A program made the position numbers and the translations under genes. Shown here piece by piece: positions 1 through 8,992 of a DNA stretch of 64,000 nucleotides. How positions within the stretch are numbered: position 1 is the first letter of the stretch; the number at the start of each line of letters is the position of its first letter. Under the pieces are notes generated by a model, which saw nothing but the letters and a program-made list of their open reading frames with translations, was not told the origin of the DNA and ran no database searches. The DNA lies in assembly GCA_036986135.1 (NCBI GenBank), contig BTQZ01000003.1, positions 62,001-126,000 on the forward strand, given 5' to 3'. Source of the stretch: JADFRG01 sp036986135. Its GTDB lineage: Bacteria; Chloroflexota; Anaerolineae; Anaerolineales; E44-bin32.

Positions 1-1
1 G

Positions 2-232
2 GAGCGCTGCAACGCATGCGGCGAGTGTTTGATGGCATGCTCTCAGCAGATGGCTCGAATGGGAGACCCTCACCCCAGTACCCCTCGCATCTCGCACACT
101 GATGATGTGGTCATCATGAGACCCGTGGCGGAGGCTAATAATTGTTCGAAGGAGGAGGCTAATGGACTTCGATTTGCTCTTGCTGGGGAAGTACATTCCC
201 CAGGAACTCAGAGAGATTGCCCGCTTGGCTGA
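2..232 (+). CDS. Fragment of a 4Fe-4S ferredoxin-like protein (5' end outside window)
   Basis: The frame is open from the window edge to a TGA at 230-232. The first visible residues hold a perfect CxxCxxCxxxC iron-sulfur motif (CNACGECLMAC), then a GDPHPSTPRI stretch that resembles the segment after the first cluster in two-cluster electron-transfer ferredoxins. No second cysteine cluster follows, and the last 70 bases run into the next gene in another frame. The reading may therefore be frameshifted or truncated: a one-base shift near 130 meets TAATAA at 136-141. It would be an electron carrier, perhaps for the oxidoreductase that follows, but that is inference. Confidence 0.45.
   Translation, partial: ERCNACGECLMACSQQMARMGDPHPSTPRISHTDDVVIMRPVAEANNCSKEEANGLRFALAGEVHSPGTQRDCPLG
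130..163 (+). repeat. Direct repeat of GGAGGCTAAT around the LLM gene start
   Basis: The 10-mer GGAGGCTAAT occurs at 130-139 and again at 154-163. The second copy carries the ribosome-binding site and the AT of the ATG start at 162. The first copy reads into TAATAA at 136-141 in one frame. A short local duplication is the simplest explanation. Confidence 0.6.
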
Positions 233-1217
233 GGAGCTTGGATACGATTGCCTTTGGTACGCCGACGAGAAATTTTTCCGCGATCCTTATGTGAGCCTGA
301 CTTACGTAGCCCTCAACACGCAGCGAATAAGGTTCGGCCCCGGCGTCGCCGACCCCTATACGCGCCATCCCGCCATAACTGCAATGACCGCCGCGACGTT
401 GGCTGAAATCGCACCGGGACGCTTCAACCTGGGCATCGGGGCCGGTTTCAGCGGCCTGCACTCTTTGGGGATCAAGCAGACCAAGCCTGTGTCGACGCTG
501 CGCGAAGCGATTCAACTAATGCGACAACTGTGGTCAGGGGAACAGGTTGATTATCATGGAGAACTACTAAATTTCTGGGACGGCCACCTTGAATTCACGC
601 CTCCTGAAAAGAACATACCCATTACTATGGCGGCCACCGGGCGAAATATGCTGGAATTGGCGGGTGAGGTTGCGGACGGAATCATCATCGGCGACTACGC
701 CTCCGCATTCACTCTTGGTCGAGCGATGGAGCATATCCGCAAGGGCGCAAAGTGCTCTGGGCGACCTTTGGACGATCGCCCCATCGCCGCGCGCGTCAAC
801 GTGATCTTAAGCGAAGACCGGAAGGCAGCTATCGACGTCATCAGACCTTGGATCGCAATTTCCCTGTGGTTCACCTATCCCAAATGGGGCTACTATCTGG
901 ATTATTCACCCGAATGGGAAGATCACTTTGCCCCACTTCGGCAATTCATCGAACAGCGGGGAGCCAAGCCGCGCAACGTAGGAGACTACGATTTGATAGC
1001 GCCCTATACGCACCTCGTGACGGATGAAATGGTGCATGATCGGCACATCGTGGGTTCAGTCGAAGAGGTCGCCGAACAGATGTGCAGCCTACCTTCTGTT
1101 GGCGTGAATCGCATAACGATTTACCCCGTCCCGCTTGGATCTCAGACCGAGGTCCACGTGATTCGAGAGTTCGCTGAGGAAGTGATGCCGCGCGTGCGCG
1201 CAGCGCTCCCTGACTAG
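162..1217 (+). CDS. LLM-class (luciferase-like) flavin-dependent oxidoreductase
   Basis: A 351-residue protein of the luciferase-like monooxygenase superfamily, a TIM-barrel fold that uses FMN or F420. Family features are the N-terminal segment ending in CLWYADE, the PGVADPYTRHP loop, and GRFNLGIGAG followed by a region about choosing reduced substrates. The long central part and IYPVP near the C-terminus resemble F420-dependent methylene-H4MPT-reductase-like members, but the substrate cannot be told. The start at 162 is supported by AAGGAGGAGG directly upstream. Family assignment is firm; cofactor and substrate are not. Confidence 0.88.
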   Translation: MDFDLLLLGKYIPQELREIARLAEELGYDCLWYADEKFFRDPYVSLTYVALNTQRIRFGPGVADPYTRHPAITAMTAATLAEIAPGRFNLGIGAGFSGLHSLGIKQTKPVSTLREAIQLMRQLWSGEQVDYHGELLNFWDGHLEFTPPEKNIPITMAATGRNMLELAGEVADGIIIGDYASAFTLGRAMEHIRKGAKCSGRPLDDRPIAARVNVILSEDRKAAIDVIRPWIAISLWFTYPKWGYYLDYSPEWEDHFAPLRQFIEQRGAKPRNVGDYDLIAPYTHLVTDEMVHDRHIVGSVEEVAEQMCSLPSVGVNRITIYPVPLGSQTEVHVIREFAEEVMPRVRAALPD

Positions 1218-1558
1218 CTTGGGAGTAGTGCTATGATGCACATCGTTCAACCGCTTAGGCGCGACCCACCTTCATCTCACGAATGAACGCGCCCGCACGT
1301 TGGTTCAGTTATTCCAACTCACCTGCGTCTAGCAGGGGCTGATTGACTCAACCACCGCCAACATCCAAAGCATAAGCGCCTTTGTTGATAAATTCCGAAT
1401 GTTGCGGAGCGGGAGTTGTGTATGTGAGTGTATCAAGCATCACGAAGGTAGCAAAACCTTCGCAATGCTTTGAGAACATTATTCTTTGATTAGTGAGGAA
1501 TTCAAAGACAGACACATGTAAGAAGAACTATTCAACAAATCAGCCCAAACCGTGATCG
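1218..1558. other. Intergenic region with one hairpin
   Basis: No gene is visible in these 341 bases. At 1437-1468 there is a hairpin with arms CGAAGGT (1443-1449) and ACCTTCG (1456-1462), extended by GCAT/ATGC across a small CA/CA internal loop. Only three T residues follow it, so it is a weak terminator candidate for the LLM gene or a leader structure for the repair operon. No convincing promoter was found. Confidence 0.4.
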
Positions 1559-3640
1559 ATGTTGAATTTAAAAATGCTGGCTCTTACTGATAAACAATCG
1601 CGGCTGGCTCAAATGCCACCAGAGGGAAGCATCTTCCTGGAGGGACCGGCGGGAGCCGGGAAAACCACAGCTGCAATTGCGCGTCTGACGCATCTGGTCT
1701 CCGAAGGGGTGCCAGGACAATCCGTAATGATCCTGGTGCCTCAGCTGACTCTCGCAAGCCCGTACGCAGAGGCAATCCGGAGCCCAGATATGAGAGCAGG
1801 AGGTCAGCCCACAGTACTCACCTTTGGTGGACTCGCCCGCCGAACGGTTGAGCTCTACTGGCCGATGCTCGCGGCCGAGGCCGCATTCAGGTGCCCTGAC
1901 CGCCCTCCAACATTCCTGACTTTGGAGCTCGCCCAATATTACATGGCGCAAATCGTGACACCGTATGTCGAGAAGGGGTACTTCGGAAATATCACCATTG
2001 ATCGAAACCGGCTCTACAGCGAGGTTCTCGACAATCTGAACAAGGCTGCCATTGTTGGGTTCTCTCATCATGAGATCGCCGATCGCCTGAAGGAGGCCTG
2101 GGCCGGGAATTCGAGCCTTCTCAAGAACTTCGATCAAGCGCAGGAGTGCGCGGAAGGGTTCAGAGCGCTTTGCCTTGAGCGGAATCTGCTCGACTTTTCT
2201 CTGCAGGTTGAAATGTTCCGAAGGCTGGCCTGGAACCTACCCTTGTGCAGGGAGAACATCATTCAGGCCTTTCGGCACCTGATCGTTGACAATGTGGAAG
2301 AGGACACGCCGGCCATGCACGATACGTTAGAAGAATGGCTACCTTCCGTAGAGTCAGCTCTGCTAGTCTACGATCATAACGGCGGCCACCGTAGATTCCT
2401 CGGCGCCGATCCCAACAATGCGTACGAACTGAAGACGGCCTGTGACCAGTCTCTGGCCTTTGAGGGCTCCTTCGTCACCAGCCAGGGCCTGCGCGCGGTC
2501 GAGCGGTCACTCACTCTCCAGGAGAATGCGGCTCTTAATAATGAGGCCCGCAAGGCGCTGATATTCGAATCCAAACGCTTTTATCCAGAGATGATCGATT
2601 GGGTTGCCCACATGGTGGGCGATCTAATTGCGGTGCAAAATACCGCAGCCAGCGAGATCGCGGTGCTGGCTCCCTACTTGAGCGACTCCATACGCTTCGC
2701 CCTCGTAGCGCGATTGGAGGCGCTTGGGATCCAATCCTATTCACAGCGGCCCTCCCGCGCACTGCGCGAGGAACCTGCCACCATAACCCTGCTTACGCTG
2801 GCCAGCTTGGCACACACCGAATGGGGATACACACCGACCAAGGAGCAGGTGCGCCAGGCTCTCGTCGGATCCATTGGCGGGCTCGACCTGGTTCGGGCCC
2901 GGCTGATCACCGAAATCCTATACCGACCGGATGTCGGGCTGCAGAGCTTCGAGCGCCTCACACAAGATGCGCAACAGCGAATCACCTTCGCCATAGGCCG
3001 GCGCTACGAGCGGCTCAGGGAATATCTCCAGCCAGATCCCGAACGAGGGCTACCTCTCGATTCCTTTCTTGGCGCACTTTTTGGAGAGCTTCTCTCGCAG
3101 CCGGGTTATGGATTTCACAACGACTTCGAGGCGGGCGCGATCACGGCAAACTTGATCGACTCCGTACGTCGATTCCGGCTGGCTGTAGGGAGTGAGTTGA
3201 GATCGCGTGGCCTCTCCGCCGATAGAGAATATGTCGATCTGGTACGGCAGGGATTGATCGCCGCTCAATACCTGCGCTCATGGGAATCACAACCGGATCA
3301 AGCGGTCCTGCTGGCGCCCGCCTACACTTTTCTGTTGGCCAATCGTCCTGTCGACTACCAGATCTGGGTGAACGTGGGAGGTCGCGGCTGGTGGGAGCGG
3401 CCCTACCAACCGCTCACTCACCCTTACGTTCTCAGCAGACAATGGTCCAAAGGGCAGCGTTGGACGGACCAAGACGAGATGCGCACCAGAAGACAAATCA
3501 TGCAAGTCTTGACGCAAGGCCTCATCCGTCGCTGCAGGCAAGCCATCTTTTTCGGACTGAGCGAGCTAGATGAGTACGGCACAGAGGAGCACGGACCCTT
3601 GCTGGACGCGCTCCAGCGCACAGTGCTCCCCCAGCGATGA
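1559..3640 (+). CDS. AddB-like superfamily I helicase-fold protein without nuclease domain
   Basis: A 693-residue protein with Walker A GPAGAGKT at residues 29-36 and a UvrD/AddB-like layout. The Walker B position reads VDNVEED (243-249) instead of the usual VDExQD, so the catalytic glutamate is replaced by Asn. In AddAB enzymes the AddB subunit has a degenerate helicase domain plus a C-terminal Fe-S nuclease; here the nuclease is a separate gene two places downstream. The stop overlaps the next start (ATGA at 3637-3640), implying translational coupling. No strong ribosome-binding site precedes 1559; Met6 at 1574 is an alternative start. The AddB-like assignment rests on motifs and context. 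Confidence 0.7.
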   Translation: MLNLKMLALTDKQSRLAQMPPEGSIFLEGPAGAGKTTAAIARLTHLVSEGVPGQSVMILVPQLTLASPYAEAIRSPDMRAGGQPTVLTFGGLARRTVELYWPMLAAEAAFRCPDRPPTFLTLELAQYYMAQIVTPYVEKGYFGNITIDRNRLYSEVLDNLNKAAIVGFSHHEIADRLKEAWAGNSSLLKNFDQAQECAEGFRALCLERNLLDFSLQVEMFRRLAWNLPLCRENIIQAFRHLIVDNVEEDTPAMHDTLEEWLPSVESALLVYDHNGGHRRFLGADPNNAYELKTACDQSLAFEGSFVTSQGLRAVERSLTLQENAALNNEARKALIFESKRFYPEMIDWVAHMVGDLIAVQNTAASEIAVLAPYLSDSIRFALVARLEALGIQSYSQRPSRALREEPATITLLTLASLAHTEWGYTPTKEQVRQALVGSIGGLDLVRARLITEILYRPDVGLQSFERLTQDAQQRITFAIGRRYERLREYLQPDPERGLPLDSFLGALFGELLSQPGYGFHNDFEAGAITANLIDSVRRFRLAVGSELRSRGLSADREYVDLVRQGLIAAQYLRSWESQPDQAVLLAPAYTFLLANRPVDYQIWVNVGGRGWWERPYQPLTHPYVLSRQWSKGQRWTDQDEMRTRRQIMQVLTQGLIRRCRQAIFFGLSELDEYGTEEHGPLLDALQRTVLPQR

Positions 3641-5832
3641 AATTCAAGCCCCGACCCAAGCAATCAGAGGTGCTCTCCTACCGGCAGGGCAAGATGGGCG
3701 TCTCTTCAGTGCCTGGGGGCGGGAAGACTTTGACCCTCTCCTACCTTGCGGCGGAGATCGTCTCTGCGGGTGTGCTGGAGCCCGGCCAGGAGGTTTTGAT
3801 CGTAACGCTGGTTAACTCCGCCGTTGAAAACTTCTCCAACCGGCTGGGGGGATTTGTGAGGAGTAGAGGCCTCCTGCCCGGGGTGGGCTACCGAGTGCGT
3901 ACTCTGCATGGACTCGCCCATGACATCGTGCGCGAGCGGCCGGAACTGACAGGATTGGCGGATAATTTCCTGATCATCGATGAGCTTGCTGCCGAGCGTA
4001 TTACTTCAGAGGTGATTGATGCGTGGATCCGAGGCCACCCGCAGTTCCTCGAGCAATTTCTGATCCCCGACCCTTCGGAGAGTGATCTACGGCGGATACG
4101 GCATTATGGCTGGCCGGCGCTGGTTCGGTCCGTAGGCACCAGTCTCATCCGCCAGGCAAAAGACAGCCGGCTAGCACCCACTGATCTGCGCGATCGTCTG
4201 GACCAATCGGCCCAGGATTATCCGCTGCTGGAGATGGCCACCAGTATTTTCGAAGACTACCAACGCGCGCTCTCATTTCGCGGTGCGGTCGACTTTGACG
4301 ACCTGATCGGCAAGGCACTGGATACTTTGGAATCGGATTCCGACTATCTTGCACGTCTGAGGCATCGCTGGCCATATGTGCTCGAAGATGAAGCGCAAGA
4401 CAGCAGCCAGCTTCAGGAGGAGATTCTGCGCGCCCTGGTTGGCGATGAGGGCAACTGGGTTCGCATGGGAGACACCAACCAGGCCATCTTCGAATCGTTC
4501 ACGACCGCCAGCCCGGAGTACTTGCGCACATTCCTCGAGAAGCCCGGCGTACAGGCTCGGGAGCTGCCCAATTCAGGTCGCTCCACCCTCAGCATCCTAC
4601 GGCTTGCAAACCGCCTGGTGGAGTGGTCACGGACCGATCATCCTGTGCCCGAACTGCGCGGCACACTGACGCTGCCGCACATCGAACCCGCTCCGCCCGG
4701 TGATCCGCAGCCCAACCCCGAGGGCGGAAAGGTCCAGATCGTACCGAACGCCTACACGCCGGATGAAGAAGTGCGGGCCGTAGCTACTTCTCTGTCCAGG
4801 TGGCTGCCAGATCACCAGGATTCGACCGTTGCCGTGCTCGTTCCCACCAACCACCTCGGAGTCGACTACGCGGATGAGTTTCGTAAATATGGCATCAGGC
4901 ATCTCGAGTTCCTGCGCAGCACCCGCGCCACACGCCGTGCAGCCGGATACCTAGGCGGCTTGCTGTTGTATCTCGCCCGCCCCGATTCCACGCGTGACCT
5001 TATCTTGGCCTATCGAATCTGGAGTGCAACACGCGACGAGCGAGCCGAATTCGCGAAACATGGCGTGGCCGCGTTGAGAAAGGTCGGACGCATAGAGCGC
5101 TTCCTCTGGCCCCGGGCGGGAGACGACTGGTTGGCCACCGACAAGGGGCTCCGAAAGCACGAGGCGCTTAGAGAGCACCTGGGCGATTTTCGCACGCAGG
5201 TCCAGTACTGGCAGGCTGCCACGGAACTTCCCAGCGATCAACTGGTGCTCACTCTGGGTCACGACCTCTTTCATGAGCCGGCCGATCTGGCCCTGGCCTA
5301 CAAACTCTCCGGCGTCGCCCGCCGAGCAAGCCGGAACAATCCGCATTGGGGCCTCGCGGAACTGGCTGGTGAGCTGGATAATGTCGCCAAGAACCAGCGC
5401 CGCTTCTTGGGACTCAGCGCCGATGATCGTGGCTTCAATGCCGACTCACATCCCGGCGAGGTCGTCATCGCGACCATCCACAAGGCCAAAGGATTGGAGT
5501 GGGATCGCGTTCACCTGGTTTCGGTCAATAGCTACGATTATCCCTCCGCCGAAGAGGAGGACCAATTCATCGCCGAAAAGTGGTTTGTCAAAGATGGCCT
5601 CAATCTCCAAGCCGAAGCGCTTCATCAAATGAGGGCGTTAATCATGGGGTCTTCGAAGGTAGACTCGGCCACGGTCGAAGCCCGGCGGGAATACGCTGCG
5701 GAGCGGCTGAGGCTGCTTTACGTGGGAATTACCCGAGCCCGCCGAGAGCTGATCCTTACGTGGAACATGGGCCGCCGCGGCGACCAGCGCATGGCGACGC
5801 CGCTCGCGGCCTTATCAGAGAGGGTTAAATGA
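3637..5832 (+). CDS. UvrD/PcrA/AddA-type ATP-dependent DNA helicase
   Basis: A 731-residue superfamily 1A helicase with all motifs visible: Walker A VPGGGKT (Lys30), motif Ib TLHGLAHDIV, Walker B VLEDEAQDSS, motif III GDTNQAIFESF, motif IV NSGRST, motif V ATIHKAKGLEWD and motif VI LLYVGITRARREL. It ends just after motif VI, so it has no RecB-type nuclease domain, unlike AddA. It is the likely motor of the end-processing complex formed with its two neighbours. It overlaps both by the four bases ATGA. Confidence 0.9.
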   Translation: MKFKPRPKQSEVLSYRQGKMGVSSVPGGGKTLTLSYLAAEIVSAGVLEPGQEVLIVTLVNSAVENFSNRLGGFVRSRGLLPGVGYRVRTLHGLAHDIVRERPELTGLADNFLIIDELAAERITSEVIDAWIRGHPQFLEQFLIPDPSESDLRRIRHYGWPALVRSVGTSLIRQAKDSRLAPTDLRDRLDQSAQDYPLLEMATSIFEDYQRALSFRGAVDFDDLIGKALDTLESDSDYLARLRHRWPYVLEDEAQDSSQLQEEILRALVGDEGNWVRMGDTNQAIFESFTTASPEYLRTFLEKPGVQARELPNSGRSTLSILRLANRLVEWSRTDHPVPELRGTLTLPHIEPAPPGDPQPNPEGGKVQIVPNAYTPDEEVRAVATSLSRWLPDHQDSTVAVLVPTNHLGVDYADEFRKYGIRHLEFLRSTRATRRAAGYLGGLLLYLARPDSTRDLILAYRIWSATRDERAEFAKHGVAALRKVGRIERFLWPRAGDDWLATDKGLRKHEALREHLGDFRTQVQYWQAATELPSDQLVLTLGHDLFHEPADLALAYKLSGVARRASRNNPHWGLAELAGELDNVAKNQRRFLGLSADDRGFNADSHPGEVVIATIHKAKGLEWDRVHLVSVNSYDYPSAEEEDQFIAEKWFVKDGLNLQAEALHQMRALIMGSSKVDSATVEARREYAAERLRLLYVGITRARRELILTWNMGRRGDQRMATPLAALSERVK

Positions 5833-6638
5833 ACGCTGAACTGCAGCTCAGCCAGGCCAGTCTTCAGGACTATCTGGACTGTCGGCGAAGGTTCTACTTG
5901 AGACACGTGCTCCGGCTGGACTGGCCGGGGCACCAGACCGATCAGGCGGAGCAGCAGCGGATCCGGGCGCAGAGAGGGGTGGCATTTCATCGCCTCTTGC
6001 ACCAACACTTCATCGGCCTTCCCGATGAGCGCCTGGCCGAAATCGCCTCAGAAGCTGGACTGGATAACTGGTGGCGAAGCTACAGGCAGTACCCTGTCCC
6101 GGGTCTGCAAAGCGAAAATTACGCGGAGATCTCGCTCTCTGCACCCCTCTCAGCCCACCGACTGGTTGCGAAATACGATCTCGTGAGCATCGGTCCCCAG
6201 GTAATGATTGTTGACTGGAAGACCAGCAAGCGGAAGGACGAAGCTTGGCTTCAAGCCCGAATGCAAACCCGCGTCTATCGCTATCTGATGGTATTGGCCG
6301 GCCATGATTTGCACGGTGGAGTAGAGCCGGATCGGGTCGAGATGATTTACTGGTTCGCAGACGCTCCGCAGGAGATAGTTCGGCTGTCTTATGACCAGCA
6401 GCAATTCGAGCAGGATGCTCGAGACCTGCGAGCCGTGGTTGAGGAGATCGATTCTCTGACCGAGGACGAATTCGTACTGACCGATGACACAAACCAGTGC
6501 CGCTTCTGTGCATTCCGATCGTTGTGCGACCGCGGTGTCCTGCCCGGTTCGTTGGACGAATTCGAATCGGATCTTGAAGCGGATGAATTGGTGCACGCGG
6601 AAATCGACTACGATCAGATTGGGGAAATCGCCTTCTGA
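5829..6638 (+). CDS. PD-(D/E)XK nuclease with Fe-S cluster (AddB C-terminal / Cas4-like)
   Basis: A 269-residue RecB-family nuclease. The N-terminal SQASLQDYLDCRRRFY matches the start of AddB nuclease domains. Active-site residues are His54, Asp117, Asp129 and Lys131 (VDWKTSK), followed by QTRVYRYL. Four cysteines at 18, 224, 227 and 233 give the split Cys plus CxxCx5C pattern of Fe-S nucleases. Coupled to the helicase gene by ATGA and to recJ by TGATG, it is best read as the detached nuclease domain of an AddAB-like enzyme. A Cas4-like role is less likely because no cas gene or array is near. Confidence 0.87.
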   Translation: MNAELQLSQASLQDYLDCRRRFYLRHVLRLDWPGHQTDQAEQQRIRAQRGVAFHRLLHQHFIGLPDERLAEIASEAGLDNWWRSYRQYPVPGLQSENYAEISLSAPLSAHRLVAKYDLVSIGPQVMIVDWKTSKRKDEAWLQARMQTRVYRYLMVLAGHDLHGGVEPDRVEMIYWFADAPQEIVRLSYDQQQFEQDARDLRAVVEEIDSLTEDEFVLTDDTNQCRFCAFRSLCDRGVLPGSLDEFESDLEADELVHAEIDYDQIGEIAF

Positions 6639-8935
6639 TGGAGAGGAGATGGATCGAACCGGAGGCTTCCGAGCTTCCTGCGGACCTCCTGGAGGTCGTG
6701 GGAGGACACCCCTTGGTAACTCGGGGCTTGATCAATCGTGGCATTGCCTCAGCCGAGGCGGCGCGGCCCTTCCTGACTGCAGACCAGTACCCGGCAACGT
6801 CGCCGAGCGAGCTGTCTGGCATCGACCTGGCCGTTGCTCGCATCGAGCGCGCCATCCGGCGCCAGGAGCTTATATGCGTGTGGGGCGACTTCGACGTCGA
6901 TGGGCAGACTGCCACGACCGTCCTCGTTTCTACGCTCCGTGAACTGGGCGCTCGAACGATCTTTTACATCCCTCATCGGGAGTCTGAATCGCATGGGCTA
7001 AACATCCGGGGAGTGAGGCGATTGGTCGAGGACGGAGTGAGCTTGATGGTTACGTGCGATACCGGAATCCGCGACCATGAGGCGGTATTACTGGCCGCTG
7101 AGCTCGGCGGGGAGGTGATCATCACCGATCATCATGATCTTCCCGATGAACTACCCCAGGCATTGGTGGTGCTCAATCCAAAGCTTTTGCCAATCGAGCA
7201 CCCGTTCCGTGATCTCCCGGGCGTCGGGGCTGCATTCCTCCTTGCCTGGGCACTGCTCGAGAGCGCGAAACGCGGCGAGGCGGCGCGCGAGCTTCTGGAC
7301 CTCGTCGCGCTCGGCATTGTGGCAGACCTCGCGCGTCAGCGCGGCGAAGTGCGCTATTACTTGCAGCTCGGCTTGGAGCAGCTGCGGAGCACGCGCAGAC
7401 TCGGGCTGACCGCGCTGATCGAGGGCGCGGGATTGACGCCCGAAGTACTCACGGAAAACGACATTGGGTTCGCTCTCGCTCCCCGGCTGAATTCGCTGGG
7501 AAGACTGAGCGACGCAAATCGCGCAGTGGGCTTTCTGACAACGAACGATTCTGCGGCGGCGCAGTCCATGGCCGAGGAATTAGAGGGGCTCAACGCGCGC
7601 CGCAAGCTACTGGCTGAGCAGGTCCTACAGGCGGCGATATCTCGTATTGAGCGAGAGCCCGCGCTGCGTGAGACTCCCGCGATCGTGCTTGACCACAGCG
7701 AGTGGCCGGAGGGAGTCATCGGGCTTGTCGCCGGCCGACTCGCCGAACGATACAGCAAGCCCGCGGTGCTGATCGTAACTGGCATGGACGGAGTGGCTAG
7801 GGCTTCTGCGCGCTCCGTGCCGGGAATCGACATCACGTCCGCATTCGCAGCGAGCAGCGCTCTTCTCGAGCGGTATGGGGGGCACCCTATGGCCGGTGGA
7901 TTTTCCATCCGAAGCGATCGCATCACCGAGTTTAGATCTGCGCTGTATCGCACTCTGCGCGAGGTTCGGCCGACGGAGCCAACTCTTCAGATTGATGGAA
8001 CCATCGCCCTCGGTGAACTGAGCCTTGAGCTCGTTTTAGATCTTGAGCGGTTGGCGCCTTTCGGACCCGGGAATCCGAGCTTCGTGCTGGCAGCTAGAGA
8101 TCTTTCGATCCGTGCTGTGAAGGCGCTTGGACGCAATTCGGAGCATGTGCAGCTTCAAGTAGTCGATGCGCACGGGAGCGAAGCCAAGATCATCTGGTGG
8201 CAGGGAGCACGCGAAGCAATGCCAGAGGGCACCTTTGATCTCGCGCTTCGTCCTCGCTCCCGTTACTACAAGGGGGAGCAAGAAGTGCAGGTGGAATGGA
8301 TCGATGCTCGGCAGGCGAAGCAACCGCTCTCGCTCATTGCGCGGCCGCGCGCGCCGAATTTGATCGACCTCCGGCAGGAGGCCAGCCCGCTGGCGGCCGT
8401 CAAACGGCTGCAATCCGAGGGCGTCCAAGTATGGAGTGAATCGAGCGAGGCAGACGAACTCGCAGTCCACTCGCGTTGGGATCTCACGCCTACTGCAAGT
8501 CTGGCCATATGGACGATCCCACCCGGACCGGTCGAGTTGCGCTCGGCCCTTCGGAAAGCGAAGCCCGACACGGTCTATATGTTTGGGGACGACGAGGATG
8601 AGCGATCGGTGACAGCCTTTGTCGAGCGGCTGATTGGTTTGGCAAAATTCGCCATCAATCAAAGAGCTGGGAAGTTCAGCATCCCACGCTCCGCAGCTGC
8701 GCTCGGACATCGCGAGCTAACCGTCGAAGCAGGGCTGGATTGGCTAGAGCACCAAGGCCATATTGTGGTGCAGCAGAAAGAAGGCTCGGTGTGGACGCTG
8801 AATACCGCCGAAGAGCTCAGCAAGGAGGGAGGATCTCCCACCTCGGCTTTACAGGAATTGCTGCGCGAGACTGCGGCATTTCGAGATTACTGGAGCAGGG
8901 CGAGCATTTCCTCATTGCGACGCCTGATCACCTAG
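6638..8935 (+). CDS. recJ: Single-stranded-DNA-specific 5'-3' exonuclease RecJ
   Basis: RecJ degrades single-stranded DNA 5' to 3' in recombination and repair. The DHH-family motifs are present: GDFDVDGQTA (83-92), CDTGIRDHE, ITDHHDLPDE, and the DHHA1 motif YGGHPMAGGFS near residue 410. At 765 residues it is longer than the usual 560-580 and has a C-terminal extension of about 200 residues with no motif that I recognise. Its start shares one base with the stop of the nuclease gene, so the end-resection genes form one coupled unit. Confidence 0.95.
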   Translation: MERRWIEPEASELPADLLEVVGGHPLVTRGLINRGIASAEAARPFLTADQYPATSPSELSGIDLAVARIERAIRRQELICVWGDFDVDGQTATTVLVSTLRELGARTIFYIPHRESESHGLNIRGVRRLVEDGVSLMVTCDTGIRDHEAVLLAAELGGEVIITDHHDLPDELPQALVVLNPKLLPIEHPFRDLPGVGAAFLLAWALLESAKRGEAARELLDLVALGIVADLARQRGEVRYYLQLGLEQLRSTRRLGLTALIEGAGLTPEVLTENDIGFALAPRLNSLGRLSDANRAVGFLTTNDSAAAQSMAEELEGLNARRKLLAEQVLQAAISRIEREPALRETPAIVLDHSEWPEGVIGLVAGRLAERYSKPAVLIVTGMDGVARASARSVPGIDITSAFAASSALLERYGGHPMAGGFSIRSDRITEFRSALYRTLREVRPTEPTLQIDGTIALGELSLELVLDLERLAPFGPGNPSFVLAARDLSIRAVKALGRNSEHVQLQVVDAHGSEAKIIWWQGAREAMPEGTFDLALRPRSRYYKGEQEVQVEWIDARQAKQPLSLIARPRAPNLIDLRQEASPLAAVKRLQSEGVQVWSESSEADELAVHSRWDLTPTASLAIWTIPPGPVELRSALRKAKPDTVYMFGDDEDERSVTAFVERLIGLAKFAINQRAGKFSIPRSAAALGHRELTVEAGLDWLEHQGHIVVQQKEGSVWTLNTAEELSKEGGSPTSALQELLRETAAFRDYWSRASISSLRRLIT

Positions 8936-8992
8936 TCGGAGCCTCACTCTCTTTACAAGCGAGGGCTCTGTGCGACATCCCGCTCCGTCCCG

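Noticed and set aside
230..232. In-frame TGA as a selenocysteine codon, given the selC gene in the window
   Set aside because: Read-through would only give a shadow of the LLM gene, and no family sequence follows.
5829..6638. Cas4-type CRISPR adaptation nuclease
   Set aside because: No cas1, cas2 or repeat array is present, and the gene is coupled to helicases and recJ, which fits an AddB nuclease domain better.
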